Positions 23,208 to 34,365 of a DNA stretch of 64,000 nucleotides are shown one piece after another; the stretch's first letter is position 1, and each line of letters opens with the position of its first letter. Both the position numbers and the translations under genes were made by a program. The stretch lies in assembly GCA_930367215.1 (NCBI GenBank), contig OV884056.1:39866308-39930307 (forward strand), written 5' to 3'. The notes under the pieces were generated by a model that was not told where the DNA came from, did no database searches, and saw nothing but the letters and a program-made list of their open reading frames with translations. This DNA is from Pollenia angustigena. Lineage: Eukaryota > Arthropoda > Insecta > Diptera > Polleniidae.

Positions 23208-23975
23208 TAAATACCCCTGGCAAGAAAACAGACCCCTCCCGAGAAGAGAAATTTTTCACCATACCACCTACTTATGCTGAAGTATTTCGCGCACTATCGA
23301 ACCTAAAGCACTCGAAAGCGCCCGGGCCCGCTAACATACCTGCAGAACTACTAAGATATGGTGCTGAACCCATTGCCGCAGCTCTGATGCCCATAATCAG
23401 GAAAATATGGGAACAAGAATCTTTTCCGAATAGCTGGAAGGAAGGCGTAATAGTGACAGTGCCGAAGAAGGGTGATCTAAGGCAATGCTGTAACTGGAGA
23501 GGCATCACGTTATTGAATGATGTCAAAAAATTGCTATCGTTCCTGATTCTACAGCGAATTTCTCCGGTTGTAGAAATCATCCTGCGGGAAGAACAAACTG
23601 GGTTCAGTCCTGGAAGATAATGTGCTAACCACATTAATACAACACGCATTATCATCGAGCAATCCATCGAGTACAACAGCAGCATTTACCTACTATTTGT
23701 AGTGCCTTCAACACGGTATCCAGACCGGCTCTCTAGAACGCTCTGAGTAGCAAGGGAATTCCGCCTAAAATTATCCACCTTATTCGCGGGCTTTATAAGA
23801 TGCTAAACGTTAAGTTTGATCCAAAGGCGAAGAAAGCCAACCATTCGAGCCCAACACAGGGGTAAAACAAGGCTGTGTTCTGTCACCCACACTATTTCTA
23901 CTACTGTTGGATTGCGTGCTTCAGCAAACAATCTTCGAAGCCCCGTATGGCATCCGATGGAACATGAGTGATTTT
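23208..23975 (+). pseudogene. LINE reverse transcriptase fragment (RTE/L1-like motifs)
   Basis: The plus frame from about 23215 reads YAEVFRALSNLKHSKAPGP, AELLRYGAEPIAAALMPII, then WKEGVIVTVPKKGDL, NWRGITLL and EEQTGFSPGR. A stop follows at 23618 where RSCxDHINT-like residues resume (CANHINTTRIIIEQSIEYN). Another frame gives LLLLDCVLQQTIFEAP and YGIRWNMS. The sequence stops just before the YADD catalytic box would come. It is truncated at both ends with several frameshifts. The copy at 62990-64000 has the same motif order. Confidence 0.8.
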
Positions 23976-24386
23976 TGTTTCACTGACCACTTGAGAAGTT
24001 TTTTCAACTGCACTTTTTTAATTTCAAAAGTTTTTAATTTGTTAAAAATTTCCTCCTTTACAGGTCCCTACAAAAGTGTTACGAGTCCACATTTTGGAAC
24101 CACGGATACTGAGAATATTTACGTTGTGCTACAAAAATGATTTGTTATGCTTAAAAACTATGGACATTTTCTTTTGCTTATATGTTATTCTGCATTTGCA
24201 GTTTTTTCAACTTTAATTTTTATAATTAATATATTTCACTGCTTTATATAACGAAGCACATCACCTCACTTGACATGTGCTTGGGAACTGCACTGCTAGC
24301 AGTATATTTTTTTAATACTCTATACATATGTACATAATAATTCCACTACAAATAAGTAAAATGCCATCAACAATTTTTTTAATTAC

Positions 24387-24457
24387 CTGTCAACAGTGAG
24401 TATGTGACCATCTCGTACACGTATCCAGGAAACTGATTTATTTCCCAGTTGTTTCAC
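24387..24457 (-). CDS. dpr-family receptor, internal exon (first Ig domain, C and C' strands)
   Basis: On the minus strand an acceptor (TTTCCGTTGCAG) is followed by 71 bp coding VKQLGNKSVSWIRVRDGHIL then TVD plus AG, and by a donor (GTAATT). The piece joins in phase to the exon at 61169, which ends at Cys-Arg and gives the run ...LPCR|VKQLGNKSVSWIR. That is the B-strand Cys followed 13 residues later by the C-strand Trp of an Ig V-set domain. Dpr proteins are neuronal cell-surface receptors with two Ig domains that pair with DIP proteins in synaptic partner choice. The RDGHILTVD wording fits the dpr11/dpr15 subgroup best in my memory. The exon donor is phase 2, so an Arg codon (AG|G) is likely completed in the next exon, which is outside the window. 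The frame is short and is easily missed because it has no start codon. Confidence 0.92.
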
Positions 24458-24785
24458 CTGCAACGGAAAAAAAGAAAGAATATAGATGTACAAAAACTTA
24501 ATGAATGTCCACAAAAAAAAAACAAACATTTTACTTAGGAAAAATAACTAAAAAGTCACAGTACTCATATGAAATTGAGAAAGCATTTTTTGATGTTGAG
24601 AACTGTAGTAGAATGTCAGGAACTTTGAAATGCACTCAAAAAGAAAAAAGAATATTTTCATTTCGTTGTACGAAGTTAAGTAGCATTAACACTAAAAAAG
24701 CAGTCAGATATTACGTTTAACACCAGTTTCATATCTGGCTGCTTATATTATTCCTATTTTTGATTACTTAAAATGAGTTCTTTTT

Positions 24786-25680
24786 TTATACCCTTCACCG
24801 AAGGTAGAAAGGGTATATATAAGTTTGACATTCTGTTCGTAATTTCTACAATATTGATCTAAGACCCTATAAAGTATATATATTCTGGGTCCTTATGAGG
24901 AGCGAAGTTGATTTAACGATATCCGTCCGTCTGTCCGTCTTACGTTTGATATGTGTTTTCCGGAGACTCCAGACATGATAGCGGCTAGGTTGTTTTACAT
25001 TTATGCCACATATAGTCCACGATTTCTTGCTGTTGTAATTCAGCCAGATCGGTCCAACAATGGCTAAGATATTACCAAAAAATCACGACTGCTTCTAATT
25101 TTTCCAAAAAATCCCTTGTGGTTGTTGTATTTTTATTACTTTTTTCTGTATATCTGGAGAACGGCAGAAGCCAAAGTTTTCAAATTAGGTACAAACATTT
25201 AGGTTATTAATACACACCATCTTACAAAATGTGGGCGAGATTGGAGAAGTGGGCGTGGTACCTCCCATACAAAAAGTATTAAAAACCTGAATTTTTTTTT
25301 AACTGTAAAATTACCTATGGTTACGCCTTATATATCAAAAGATCGGAAATTTTTAATAGAAAATATTTTCTGAAAAACTCGGGAAAATCGGTTCAGATAA
25401 GAAAAAGTTATGACCAAAATATTAATTTTTTTTTGAAAAATACCCATTTTCGGGAACCATAGATCTTCCCGAGTCCAAGTTTTATAACCAAAATAACTGG
25501 CAAATTTTTTTATTAACACGTCGGTATATAAATCTGTCAAATCGGTTCAGAAATAGCCGAGTTATGACCAAAATACTGAAATCCCAAAAATTACTCTTGT
25601 TTTATAATTAAGTTTGTTTTTTATACCCTTTAATATATATTTATTCTGGGTCCTTATGAAAAGCGAAGTTCAAATCCGGT
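24786..25680 (+). repeat. TATACCC-family dispersed repeat, copy 2
   Basis: It begins TATACCCTTCACCGAAGG and AGGGTATATATAAGTTTG, then GACCCTATAAAGTATATATA, TTCTGGGTCCTTATGA and CCGTCCGTCTGTCCGTC. The body includes GTGGGCGTGGTACCTCCC (25251), the word set also seen in the copies at 49 and 54 kb. A second truncated start (ATACCCTTTAATATAT, TCTGGGTCCTTATGAAAAG) follows at 25622-25672. Confidence 0.7.
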
Positions 25681-25694
25681 AGTCGTGTCTTCTT

Positions 25695-25712
25695 CCCCCC
25701 CCCCCCCCCCCC
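25695..25712. repeat. Poly-C run of 18
   Basis: Eighteen C in a row after TCTT, striking in AT-rich DNA. An assembly length error is possible. Confidence 0.9.
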
Positions 25713-26719
25713 TACCCACTCCCTTCGCATTTGTTTACATATACTAGCATAATGCCCAATATGATTTTCGTTATCACCCTTCTTTAATATTTCATATATT
25801 TAACGAAATAATTTTAACAAATAGAAACTAGGAATTTTTGTGTTTTTTTGCTACTCGCCAAAAGAGATAAATGTACGGTATGACAACAGTGCCTTTACAA
25901 AAAGAAAACAAACAAAAAACTGTGTTGAGTTGTAAACAGTAAACGGTCCATATTTCATTTTAATGATATATAACCCATTTCCATCCTCTGTTCGCACTTG
26001 CGAAAACTTATTCATTTTAATCGGTATTTTTTCTGTTTTTTTAAACTGTTATGCCTTAATTTTTTTAGAATACGTACCGTATGTATTCTTAGCTTTAATA
26101 AACAATAATTAACAATTTTATTAATAGCATATTGTTTAAGCTATACAGTAGTAGAGTGCAGTGCGTGCTCTCAAACATTTTCTCTCAAAAATTCGGAATT
26201 TTTCCATATATGATGGTAAAATGTTAAACCATACTTGGCTACCACATGTTAATATTGGTCGAATTAAAGATTAATATAAAATTATTTTCACCCTTGGACT
26301 AGTATATCGTGATTAAAATGAGTTCTAAATAAAGAACAAGTTACTTACTAAAAAAAACTAAATATTTCTATTTTATTTAAATGGGTTAAGTTGAAATAAG
26401 TCCCACAACAACCTTAAAAGTTTTTTAAATTTTGTTGATTATATTTCTTTTATTTAAATCAGCAACATTTGGTTTTTTTTTCTCTTTCAGATTTCAAATA
26501 AATTCCGATATAATTTTTTGTCGTTTAGTGATAATTTTGCAACATGACTCGATCCCTTCGTGAAAACGATATTGCAGTATATTTGCAATTTTCGTCAGTG
26601 GATCAGTTCTGCGATGAAAGTGAACTACTACTATAATATGGAAGACAGTGATTTCAACGTTCCAGAGTAAAAATCTAGTTGAATATCATGAAACCAGACA
26701 TAATAATAAACAACGAACC
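25713..26719. other. AT-rich intronic stretch, no gene seen
   Basis: Nothing that I can support. Confidence 0.5.
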
Positions 26720-26793
26720 AGCGCACAGACAGGTATTTGGCCCTAAAAGTCGCTCAAAAGTATTTTTTTTTTTTTCATTTAAAATTTTATATA

Positions 26794-27005
26794 ATGGTGT
26801 TTTCTTTTCTACAAAAAAGTGTGACATTTTATTTAAAAAAATGCAATTTGGTGTCTGTTTCATAAAAATTTTGCTTCCAAAAAAGGGTGAGTTTTTTGGA
26901 ATAACACAAGCCACCCTTTTCGGGAGAAAAATGTTTAAGAAACAGACTCCAAATTTAATTTTTTTAAATAAAATGTCACATTTTTTGTAGAAAAGAAAAC
27001 ACCAT
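26794..27005. mobile_element. Palindromic MITE with TA duplication
   Basis: Arms of about 95 bp start ATGGTGTTTTCTTTTCTACA and return as ...TGTAGAAAAGAAAACACCAT, flanked by TA (26792-26793, 27006-27007). It lies just inside one end of the 26723-28153 transposon. The plus and minus reading frames across it (26675-26990) are products of the palindrome. Confidence 0.82.
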
Positions 27006-27234
27006 TAGTATTTTGTTGGATTTAAAGGTAGGTTAGGGTATTTCAGTGTAGAAAAGGGCAAAAAACATTTTTATAAATCTTATTTATTCGTCACTTGTTA
27101 CAGTATCGTATTTATTTTCAATATTAACGTTGCAAATGCCGTTCTCTTCGAGTAAGTTTAAGACTCCAATCTTCTTTTTCGATTTGGTTTACCTCATTCC
27201 TGTCAGAACAGGGCCTGATGTCAAAAACAACCTG

Positions 27235-27525
27235 TTAACACATCTTGGTTGTATTCAATTCTTGAAAATTTTCTGGAATAATCCAGCCTGTATGTGCGAA
27301 CATATTTATTACGGCTGCTCCATGGCGCAACACCTTGTGCAAGGTCGGTGACACAGAGTGAAATTGATAAAGGGAACCATACAATTCAGCAGTATCCTTA
27401 ATTTTAATACCAAAGCACATGGCATCAGTTATTATTTTTAACCGGTATATTAAATTTTTGTCAATCCCAGATATCTCTGCTGATCTTTCGTGTTCTTCAA
27501 AATAGCGGCGACCGGTATTCCCATC
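27235..27525 (-). pseudogene. Fragment of an unclassified transposase-like protein
   Basis: The minus frame reads DGNTGRRYFEEHERSAEISG, IDKNLIYRLKIITDAM, then SLYQFHSVSPTLHKVLRHGA and ends in a stop after ELNTTKMC. I recall the order GNT.RR.F, AEITGID, then PTLHKxLxHG in uncharacterised insect proteins that continue with LPIGxLSEEAQExRNK, the piece found at 4733-4972. A stop lies just upstream. Because it lies between perfect TIRs it is likely the transposase of the surrounding element. The LHKVLRHG part also recalls P-element-type proteins, but I saw no 8-bp duplication, so I do not assign it. Confidence 0.65.
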
Positions 27526-27881
27526 TTAAGTGTTGCCTTCGGTATGTCCAACAATAAGCCCAGTTGGCCTCGAAAAAAATCGAATTTTATTGAAATTCTT
27601 GATTAACCTAGTTTTCAAAGCCCATGTACTAAAAAAATCGCTAAAAATTTAGGGGTGGATTGGGCTGGCTATTTTGTGCTTTTCAAATTTCTGGAGGATC
27701 TATTCTACAAAATACTATCAAATTTTAAGCTCAGAAATGAACAGAAATTGTTTGAAACCTCTGTGAAATAAGAAGATGTGTGTGTTCTGTTTTTGCATTT
27801 GTAGAGCTTAATTATTAAGGGCAAAAAGCTAGTTAATAATTAGAATCAAGGTTAAACTTAAGGTTTAGATAAAGCACATAC

Positions 27882-28040
27882 CTGATTGAACACAATCCAT
27901 AATAGAAACTAACACAAAATCAACTTCATCACCATAAAATGAATATTTAAGTTTTGAGCGTATCGAACTAATCATACGAACACGTTTTTCGAATGGTAAC
28001 TTCCGACTGACTTTATGCAGCTGGTGAAAGGTTGAAGCGC
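27882..28040 (-). pseudogene. Probable 5' exon remnant of the same transposase-like gene
   Basis: The minus frame TFHQLHKVSRKLPFEKRVRM, ISSIRSKLKYSFYGDEVDF, VLVSIMDCVQS runs open to a good donor (CAG|GTATGTGC at 27881). A plausible acceptor (TTATTTCACAG) follows near 27769. It lies close to the end of the TIR element. No family recognised. The call rests on an open frame ending at a splice site. Confidence 0.45.
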
Positions 28041-28153
28041 GCCATGTTGGTTCTATTGTTTCGAGACTTTAAGAAATCACAGTAAAAAGAGTGTAGTGCT
28101 AATATAAAAAAATCAATATTGAGCGACTTTTAGGGCCAAATACCTGTCTGTGC

Positions 28154-30062
28154 AGCGTCGATTAAATGTAAACTTTATATACTCAGAATAAGTTCAAAGA
28201 TATATTGAGCTGCTTTAACATAAAAAAAATAATCCATGACCTAGAAAAAATAATTGTTATAACGATAAAACTTTTAATCTGGCAAAAGTAATTATCATTA
28301 TACAAATACTTGGTTAAGATACTGCTCTTTTTTACTCTTAGCTAATGAAAACGAGGAAAATCTAAAAAGTAATTTTAGAATCTATAAAACAAATATTCTA
28401 AAATTATTTATTTATAATGGTCATTAAAGTACCCACTATGTTACAAAATGTATGTGCATATATTTTCTCGATTTCATTTCTTTTCTTGTACTTTTTATAT
28501 TAAAGCATATAAAATATAATCTCCTTCCAATATCAGTGGCTAAATAAATAGCATGTTAATTAACATTTTATATAAAAACTTTAAATATCAGGTTATACAT
28601 TTACCACAATTAATATTTATTTTCTAACATTAACGTATACACCTGGCTTGGTTGCAATCATACATAAACACTGTTACAGTGTAAGTGGGTAAATGTAGTT
28701 GTATACGTGTAGTAAGATACATGTTGTAGTATACGTGATTAAAATAGTGTTAAGTTTCATGCGTGTTAGAATTTAATTACAAGTCAATGTATTTAATATG
28801 TATCCTTTAAATATATTTATGTACTTCTACCTTTGACTGCACTAGGGTGGTTCAGTTCAGCAATAGTTATTAACACCGGATGGTTACTGTTTGGCAAATC
28901 GACAAACCTCATTAATTTTTTTTCATATAACTTTTTAATGTGCAGACAAATTACGCTCTTTTTTAACAACATTAGCTGATAACGAAAGCAAAGTTAATTA
29001 ATTTGAAAACACAAAAAAGAGTTAAAATTCCTTTCGAATTTTGAAACAGAAAAAAAACTTTTATTTTTTGTGCTTCATATTATTTTTTAATAAAATGCTT
29101 AGCTAGGAAAATTTTTGTTGGTTTTTCCGTTACAATTTTTCGTTAATTCGATGAAGAGTAGCCTCAATGCACTTAAATAAAGAGTGGCCTTCCAAGGTTA
29201 TGACATCAATTACGAACTATTTTGAAAACTTTACAACAGCTTTAGTTTTGATATATGAACTTTTAATTTAGTGGTTTTAAAACCGTAGGACACGTTGAAG
29301 TTTTTGAAAAAAAAAAACATCGTCAAATTATCGCCGAGATATCCAATATGTGCGAATAAGTGGTGAAAAACTATGTCAAAATTACCGACTGCTGTAACCA
29401 ATCAACAGGCGGACATTGTATTTCGTTAGTAATCAAGTAAATGTTGTATCGATCATAGCTTTTAGTTTGTTTCATTGAACTTTACTTTTGAGACCGAAAA
29501 TTGGATAACTTAATACTTATAGCAGACCCAAAATATGGATTTATATAAGAAATTGGAAATTTGCGACATCAAAGTAAATTTACTTGTTTAATCGCGATTA
29601 ACTGGATTTTTTTAAAAGCATAAGTAACAAAAACACATAAAACTGCGATTTCTTTTTATTCTCTATATGGGTATGATAATTCTGTGGTTTTCATGAAGAA
29701 CCGCGTGTCTTAAAATTAAAATTTTCTAGTAGAGCCGAAAACATATTTGAGATCAAACTATGGGCTAGGTATTGCACTTTTTGAACATTAATATTTCGTT
29801 AAAAATCGGCATTGGTTTATCTTTTTTCAGAAATTTTTAGAAACATGTAAAGATCGTTAAAATTAAAAAATATGACACCAACATCTCAAAATCGAATAAT
29901 ATGGACATACGCGGTTGCCCATGAGAACCACAGAATAATGCTTTTTTGAATTTTCAATAGTTTATTGCTTAGTTTCGAAAAGAAATTGTTTTACTCTAAA
30001 TAGTTTATATAGTTTTCTATATGCAGGCTTTCAAGGTCATTAAAAAAAATTGTTTATATAAT
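28154..30062. other. AT-rich intronic stretch, no gene seen
   Basis: No coding or structured repeat that I can support. Confidence 0.5.
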
Positions 30063-30074
30063 TGTATATAATTG

Positions 30075-30846
30075 GACTTCAGGACGGGGCGGCAAAGATA
30101 ACTGCATACGCAGATGACGTGGCGGTGATAGTTGCTGGCAAGGATCTGAATACTATTAGTTCTGTAATGGAGGCTACGCTGGCGATGATCAACCAGTGGG
30201 CAGCCGGAGTAGGACTGGGAGTTAATCCCGAGAAGACGGACGTAGTACTATTTACGAAAAGGTACAAAGTTGGTCCATGGAGGAAAACTAAACTAGGGGG
30301 TACTAGCCTGGAACTTAAATACCACACAAAGTACCTGAGAGTAACACTGGATAGCAAACTGTCGTGGAGATTGAATGTGGAGGAGAGGGTGAAAAAGGCA
30401 ACGAATGTAAGGGAATGCTGGGCAAGACGTGGGGTCTAACCCCTGCTCTTACACATTGGGTCTACACATCGGTGGCGAGACCAATCTTACTCTAAGGGAT
30501 ACTTGTATGGTGAACGGCATTGGATAAGAAATCGTACCGGAATATGCTAACGGGCGTACAGAGACTCGCCAAACTTAGTATCACCTTGCGTAGTACACCG
30601 ACTGTGGCACTGGATGTGATCCTGGACTTGCAACCGATTCATCTAGTGGCAGAAGGAACGGCGAGAAAGTCTGCGATCCGCTTAAGGGCGACGGGACAGT
30701 TTGCATACGGACCTTATGGTCATGACAGTATTATAAGGGGAATATATTGTAACAGTGACTACACCATTCCGAGATTGAACCTCGGAAGGAAACCGCGAGT
30801 TGGCAGGACTCCGATCTGGCCATGGGACCTTCAGTTTCTACACTGA
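30075..30846 (+). pseudogene. LINE reverse transcriptase, C-terminal part (broken)
   Basis: Reads AKITAYADDVAVIVAGKDL (catalytic YADD), GVGLGVNPEKTDVVLFTKR, then YLRVTLDSKLSWRLN (the usual KYLGVTLDxKLxW motif). A stop at 30437 and frame changes interrupt the thumb; it resumes at about 30520 with YRNMLTGVQRLAKLSITLRS and LDVILDLQPIHLVAEGTA. These are palm and thumb motifs of I/LOA-type LINE polymerases. Confidence 0.88.
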
Positions 30847-31680
30847 CGGTTCCAAAATGGAGGACGGAGTTGGAGCTGCAGTCTACTGCCGGGAACTTGG
30901 CATTCGGGACTCTAATAAGCTTCCCGATTACTGCAGCATATTCCAGGCGGAGATATTTGCGGCCAAGATGGCTGCTGATTTGGCACGTAATTCTATTGCT
31001 GGGAACTCGCACGTGAATTTTTTAATCGATAGTCAGGCGGCGATCAGGGCGATAACCGCTGATTATTCATACTCTTCGATCGTCCACGAGTGTAGGGACT
31101 CGATGGATGGACTCTGTGCGAATAGGAGAGTTCACATCTATTGGGTTCGCGGCCACGGGGGCATAGAAGGCAACGAGGAGGCGGACGAATTGGCGAAACG
31201 GGGGGTCCATTTACCATACAAAAGGGTGATGGCCATTCCGGCTCCAATTCAGAATATAAGGAGAGATACGGACTCTGCTATACGGAGGAGATCAGAGGCG
31301 ATTTGGGAAAACACCAGAATGTGCAGGGTCTCCAAGGTGAATATTCTTCGGTCGCTATCGAGGAGGGACTGTAGACTTCTGGTAGGTTTTTTGACGGATC
31401 ATTGTTGGACTGCGGTATACGCCCAGAGGGCGGGGCGGTTGAATAGTGACAATTGTAGATTATGTGGGGTACTAGGGGAAAAGGAGACAGTGGAGCATTT
31501 ACTCTGGTACTGTCCGGCACTCGTGCGCTCCAGGGCCAATTGTCTGTGAGATCATTACTTCCAAAGTCTCGGGGAGGTCTCCGGAATTGGGTTAATGAGA
31601 CTCCTGGCATTCGTCAAGAGACTGTGGGGTACTCTGAGTACCATTACATTGGAATGACATTTTTCTAATATTCTTCTGTG
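30800..31680 (+). pseudogene. LINE RNase H domain and Cys-rich tail
   Basis: One frame of 249 codons holds FSFYTDGSKMEDG (Asp 1), IFQAEIFAAKMAA (Glu), VNFLIDSQAAIRA (Asp 2) and WVRGHGGIEGNEEADELAK (Asp 3), so all four RNase H carboxylates are present. The tail CRLCGVLGEKETVEHLLWYC has the zinc-like motif seen in the minus copy. A TGA at 31547 replaces the Gly codon of NCLGDHY; after it the reading continues to GLMRLLAFVKRL. The RNase H frame overlaps the end of the polymerase frame, so a small frameshift lies near 30800. Confidence 0.9.
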
Positions 31681-31776
31681 GACTATCGTAAAACGTGGTA
31701 ACGCTAGGGACCTATTTGGTTTACGCGGGGTCTTTGTGACCGGCCTCTCTAACCTAACCTAACCTGTATATAATTG

Positions 31777-32220
31777 CAAACTGAGAAGACAAATTCAAAT
31801 ATATTACATAAAAACAAGTTAGAAAGTGTAATCGGTCAAGTATTAACATATAATACCCTACATTACTGTTTATACTGACAAATTTTCGCTAGTGGGCGCA
31901 AAGACTCGGAAAGCATCTAGTATTGAGCCTATATGAAATTATGAACCAATTGGACCCATTTTCAAAAGGTTTGGCCCATGTGCCAATTAGAACCTTTGTA
32001 CCAAATTTCATCAAATTATCTCAAAATTAATTAAAGTACGGACCAATGCATAGTACCAACTCTAATATTGTGGTGTAGGTATATCGATAAAAAAAAATGT
32101 TTTTGCAGCCATATACCTAGAACTGAGGGAATAGGACCACAATAAGAAAGCTTAATAAATTGAAATTTTACTCATAAAAGCACCTTCGAGAAACAAAATG
32201 TTTAATACAATAAGAAAAAA
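31777..32220. repeat. Degenerate fly repeat remnant
   Basis: ATAATACCCTACATTACTG near 31851 and GTACCAAATTTCATCAAATT near 31997 recall the bodies of the TATACCC-type repeats. Borders are not visible. Low confidence. Confidence 0.3.
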
Positions 32221-32396
32221 TTATTTGGTTTAATACTTTAGTTTTTCTAAAATCTTTATGGATGAAGTTTCCTGATGATCTGGCCTAAACAACCAGTGAA
32301 ATGCGCATAGAAATAGCTTATCCCATCAACAATAAATTTCAAGTCTTTTTGTCAAGAATAGAAACTGGGAATTAAGCACGAATAACAAAATCTTTT
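32221..32396. repeat. Direct repeat, copy 1 (about 177 bp)
   Basis: Starts TTATTTGGTTTAATACTTTA and ends AAGCACGAATAACAAAATCT. Nearly identical to 32690-32868, about 290 bp downstream. Confidence 0.85.
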
Positions 32397-32689
32397 GAAA
32401 TTAAAATTTTGTATTCCCAAAAATTGAAATTACTTTTTGATAATAAACAGGCAAGTGCACGGCCTAAAAACACTTAATTGACAACATCTTTTGTAAGTTG
32501 TTGTTGTTTTTATTTTGTTTTTCTTAACCTACTTACAACTACAATTAATGTTGAGAGAATTTCAACTAATTGTAGTGGGGAATGTCAGATGAGATGAACC
32601 CACTGTTGTTTATTGTTGATGTGTTTTGTTTAAGCTTTGATATTGTTACAAGTAAAACTGTTGCTATAAGTCTTATACGTTTAACAGTT

Positions 32690-32868
32690 TTATTTGGTTT
32701 AATATCTTTAGTTTTTCTAAAATCTTTATGGATGAAGTTTCCTGATGATCTGGCCTAAGCAACCAGTGAAATGCGCATTGGAATAGCTTATCCCATCAAC
32801 AATAAATTTCAATTGTTTTTGTCAAGAATAGAAACTGGGAATTAAGCACGAATAACAAAATCTTTTTT
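32690..32868. repeat. Direct repeat, copy 2
   Basis: By eye about 95% identical to 32221-32396. It abuts the poly-A-like end of the LINE at 32890-34365. It lacks the TG...CA ends, primer site or inner gene of an LTR element, so a segmental duplication or repeat fragment is more likely. Confidence 0.8.
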
Positions 32869-32889
32869 AAAAAAAAAGAGAGAAAATAT

Positions 32890-34365
32890 ATAATTTTTTT
32901 TCTGTTAGGACCAGCACTCAGGGGAAGACCCCTACTAATGCATTGCATTATGTTGGAACTAGGAAAATAGGTTGTGGGAAGGAGGATAGAGGGAGTAGTG
33001 CTTGTGAACATTTGATTTGAATTTAATCATGTTGTAAGTGAGAGGGAAGAGTTCTGCAGGAAGGTTATTTCACATACGAACTGTGCGGGAAAAAAACGAA
33101 TTCTCTCTGTAATGCGTCGTACGATTTACCTGCCAATCGACCACATAATGATGGGCTCTTGAGAAAAACGTGTATTACGAACAAACAAACGGGTTTCGGG
33201 AACCAGATCCCTAATTTCGTCAGAACACATCCCATTGTAGTAACGATAAAACAGGCAAATACAACCCACATTGCGACGGTGCTCAAAGGAGTCAATAGAA
33301 TTGGATACCCTACTGTCACCCTCTCCTGCACGCGGTCGAGAAGCTCCAAAATAGACTTTGAAGCACCGGCCCACACATGAGAGTTGTATTCCATACGCGG
33401 TCGGATATAGGTGGTATAAATAGTAAGGAGATCAGATGGAGTGAAGTATATTTTACACCGTCTTAGAAAACCATGGCACTTGAATGCTTCTTTCGACACC
33501 TTGAATATATGTTATGTCCATCGGACATTACATTGTATCCTCATGCCCAGAACATCAAGAGATTCTGATTCCTCAATAATTATACCACCCATATATGCAG
33601 ATGGGGCACCTTCATTTGTCGTGAGTTTATGCGTCAGCACGCAACATTGGGTTTTTCGGGAATTAAAATCTACCATATTCGCACGACCCCATTCCGAGAT
33701 TATGTCAAGGGGTTGGCCAAGCGTATCATTCATATTCTGCCTCATAGCACTGACATCGGATACGCTTGGTCTGTATTCGAATGAGTACGAGTGGCAAAGG
33801 TTGCTGTCATCTGCAAAAGAGTAGATGGGGTTGGAAGTTTGAAAAAGGAGGTCATTTAGAAAGATAAGAAATAGAGTAGGAGAAAGAACGGAGCCTTGCG
33901 GCACCCCTGAATGAATCTTGAACTCGTTTGACGAAACCCCATCTATAACAACTCGTATAGTCCGATCTCTGAGAAAACTCGATATAAATCGAGAGAAATT
34001 ATCACCGATACCAAATGCAGCAAGTTTTGACAAGAGTGCACCATGCCAGATTCTGTCAAACGCCTTGGAAATATCTAAAGCAATTACCTTACTTTCGCCA
34101 AAATGGAACGGCACCATTTTTCCGATAACAGAGCAAATAAGTCTTCAGTTGAGCTACCTTTACGAAAGCCATACTGGCGGTCGCTTAGTAGGTAGTTTGA
34201 CTCTAAATATTTGACAAGATGGTAATGTACCATACTCTCCATAACTTTGGAAAGTGCCGAACAAATTGCAATTGGGCGGTAATTTTCAGGGTTATTAGCC
34301 ATTCCTTTTTTAGGAATTGGCGTTACGTTTTGTTGTGTGCTAAACCATTCCGTTTCGTTGTACAC
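32890..34365 (-). mobile_element. 5'-truncated CR1/jockey-like LINE
   Basis: On the minus strand, frames at 34365-34084, 34117-33512 and 33499-33065 join with two frameshifts. They give VTPIPKKGMANNPENYRPIA, RQYGFRKGSSTEDL, ALDISKAFDRIWH, HSGVPQGSVLSPTLFLIFLN, YSFADDSNLCHSY (FADD active site), LDVLGMRIQCNVRW, and EAFKCHGFLRRCKIYFTPSD then LLTIYTTYIRPRMEYNSHVW. The C-terminus (FEHRRNVGCICLFYRYYNGM) is in a third frame. An untranslated tail ends in an A-rich tract near 32900. The endonuclease and the start of the polymerase are missing. Confidence 0.88.

Larger units (their letters stand above)
1..24386 (-). other. Later intron of the dpr-family gene (partial)
   Basis: A splice donor (GTAATT on the minus strand) follows the 71-bp exon that ends at 24387, so everything below it is intron or later gene sequence. 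I looked for the next expected Ig-domain segment (the strands after the C-strand Trp, up to the YxC cysteine) on the minus strand and did not see it. The next exon probably lies beyond base 1, which makes this intron at least 24.4 kb. Its visible content is transposons and simple repeats, listed separately. Confidence 0.7.
26723..28153 (-). mobile_element. Unclassified DNA transposon with perfect 35-bp TIRs
   Basis: The ends are exact 35-bp inverted repeats starting GCACAGACAGGTATTTGGCC (26723-26757 and 28119-28153), flanked by AGC on both sides (26720-26722, 28154-28156), a possible 3-bp target duplication. On the minus strand it carries remnants of a spliced gene: an exon-like part (27882-28040), a donor GTATGTGC, and a later block at 27235-27525. 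A 212-bp MITE has landed in it (26794-27005). Without the MITE it is about 1.2 kb, so most of the transposase has been lost. The protein signature groups with the fragment at 4733-4972. The superfamily is unknown to me. Confidence 0.75.
30075..31764 (+). mobile_element. 5'-truncated I/LOA-like LINE with 12-bp target duplication
   Basis: Flanked by the direct repeat TGTATATAATTG (30063-30074 and 31765-31776). It starts inside the reverse transcriptase just before YADD, continues with an RNase H domain and a Cys-rich tail, and ends in a 3' untranslated part and (TAACC)n. The same 3' end is seen in the 6803-7322 copy. The intact duplication suggests a fairly young insertion, though the frames already contain stops. 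Confidence 0.92.

Noticed and set aside
26675..26990. Long frames on both strands (79 and 103 residues)
   Set aside because: They arise from the palindromic MITE at 26794-27005.
32221..32868. LTR retrotransposon or solo LTR pair
   Set aside because: No TG...CA ends, no primer-binding site, and only about 290 bp between the repeats.
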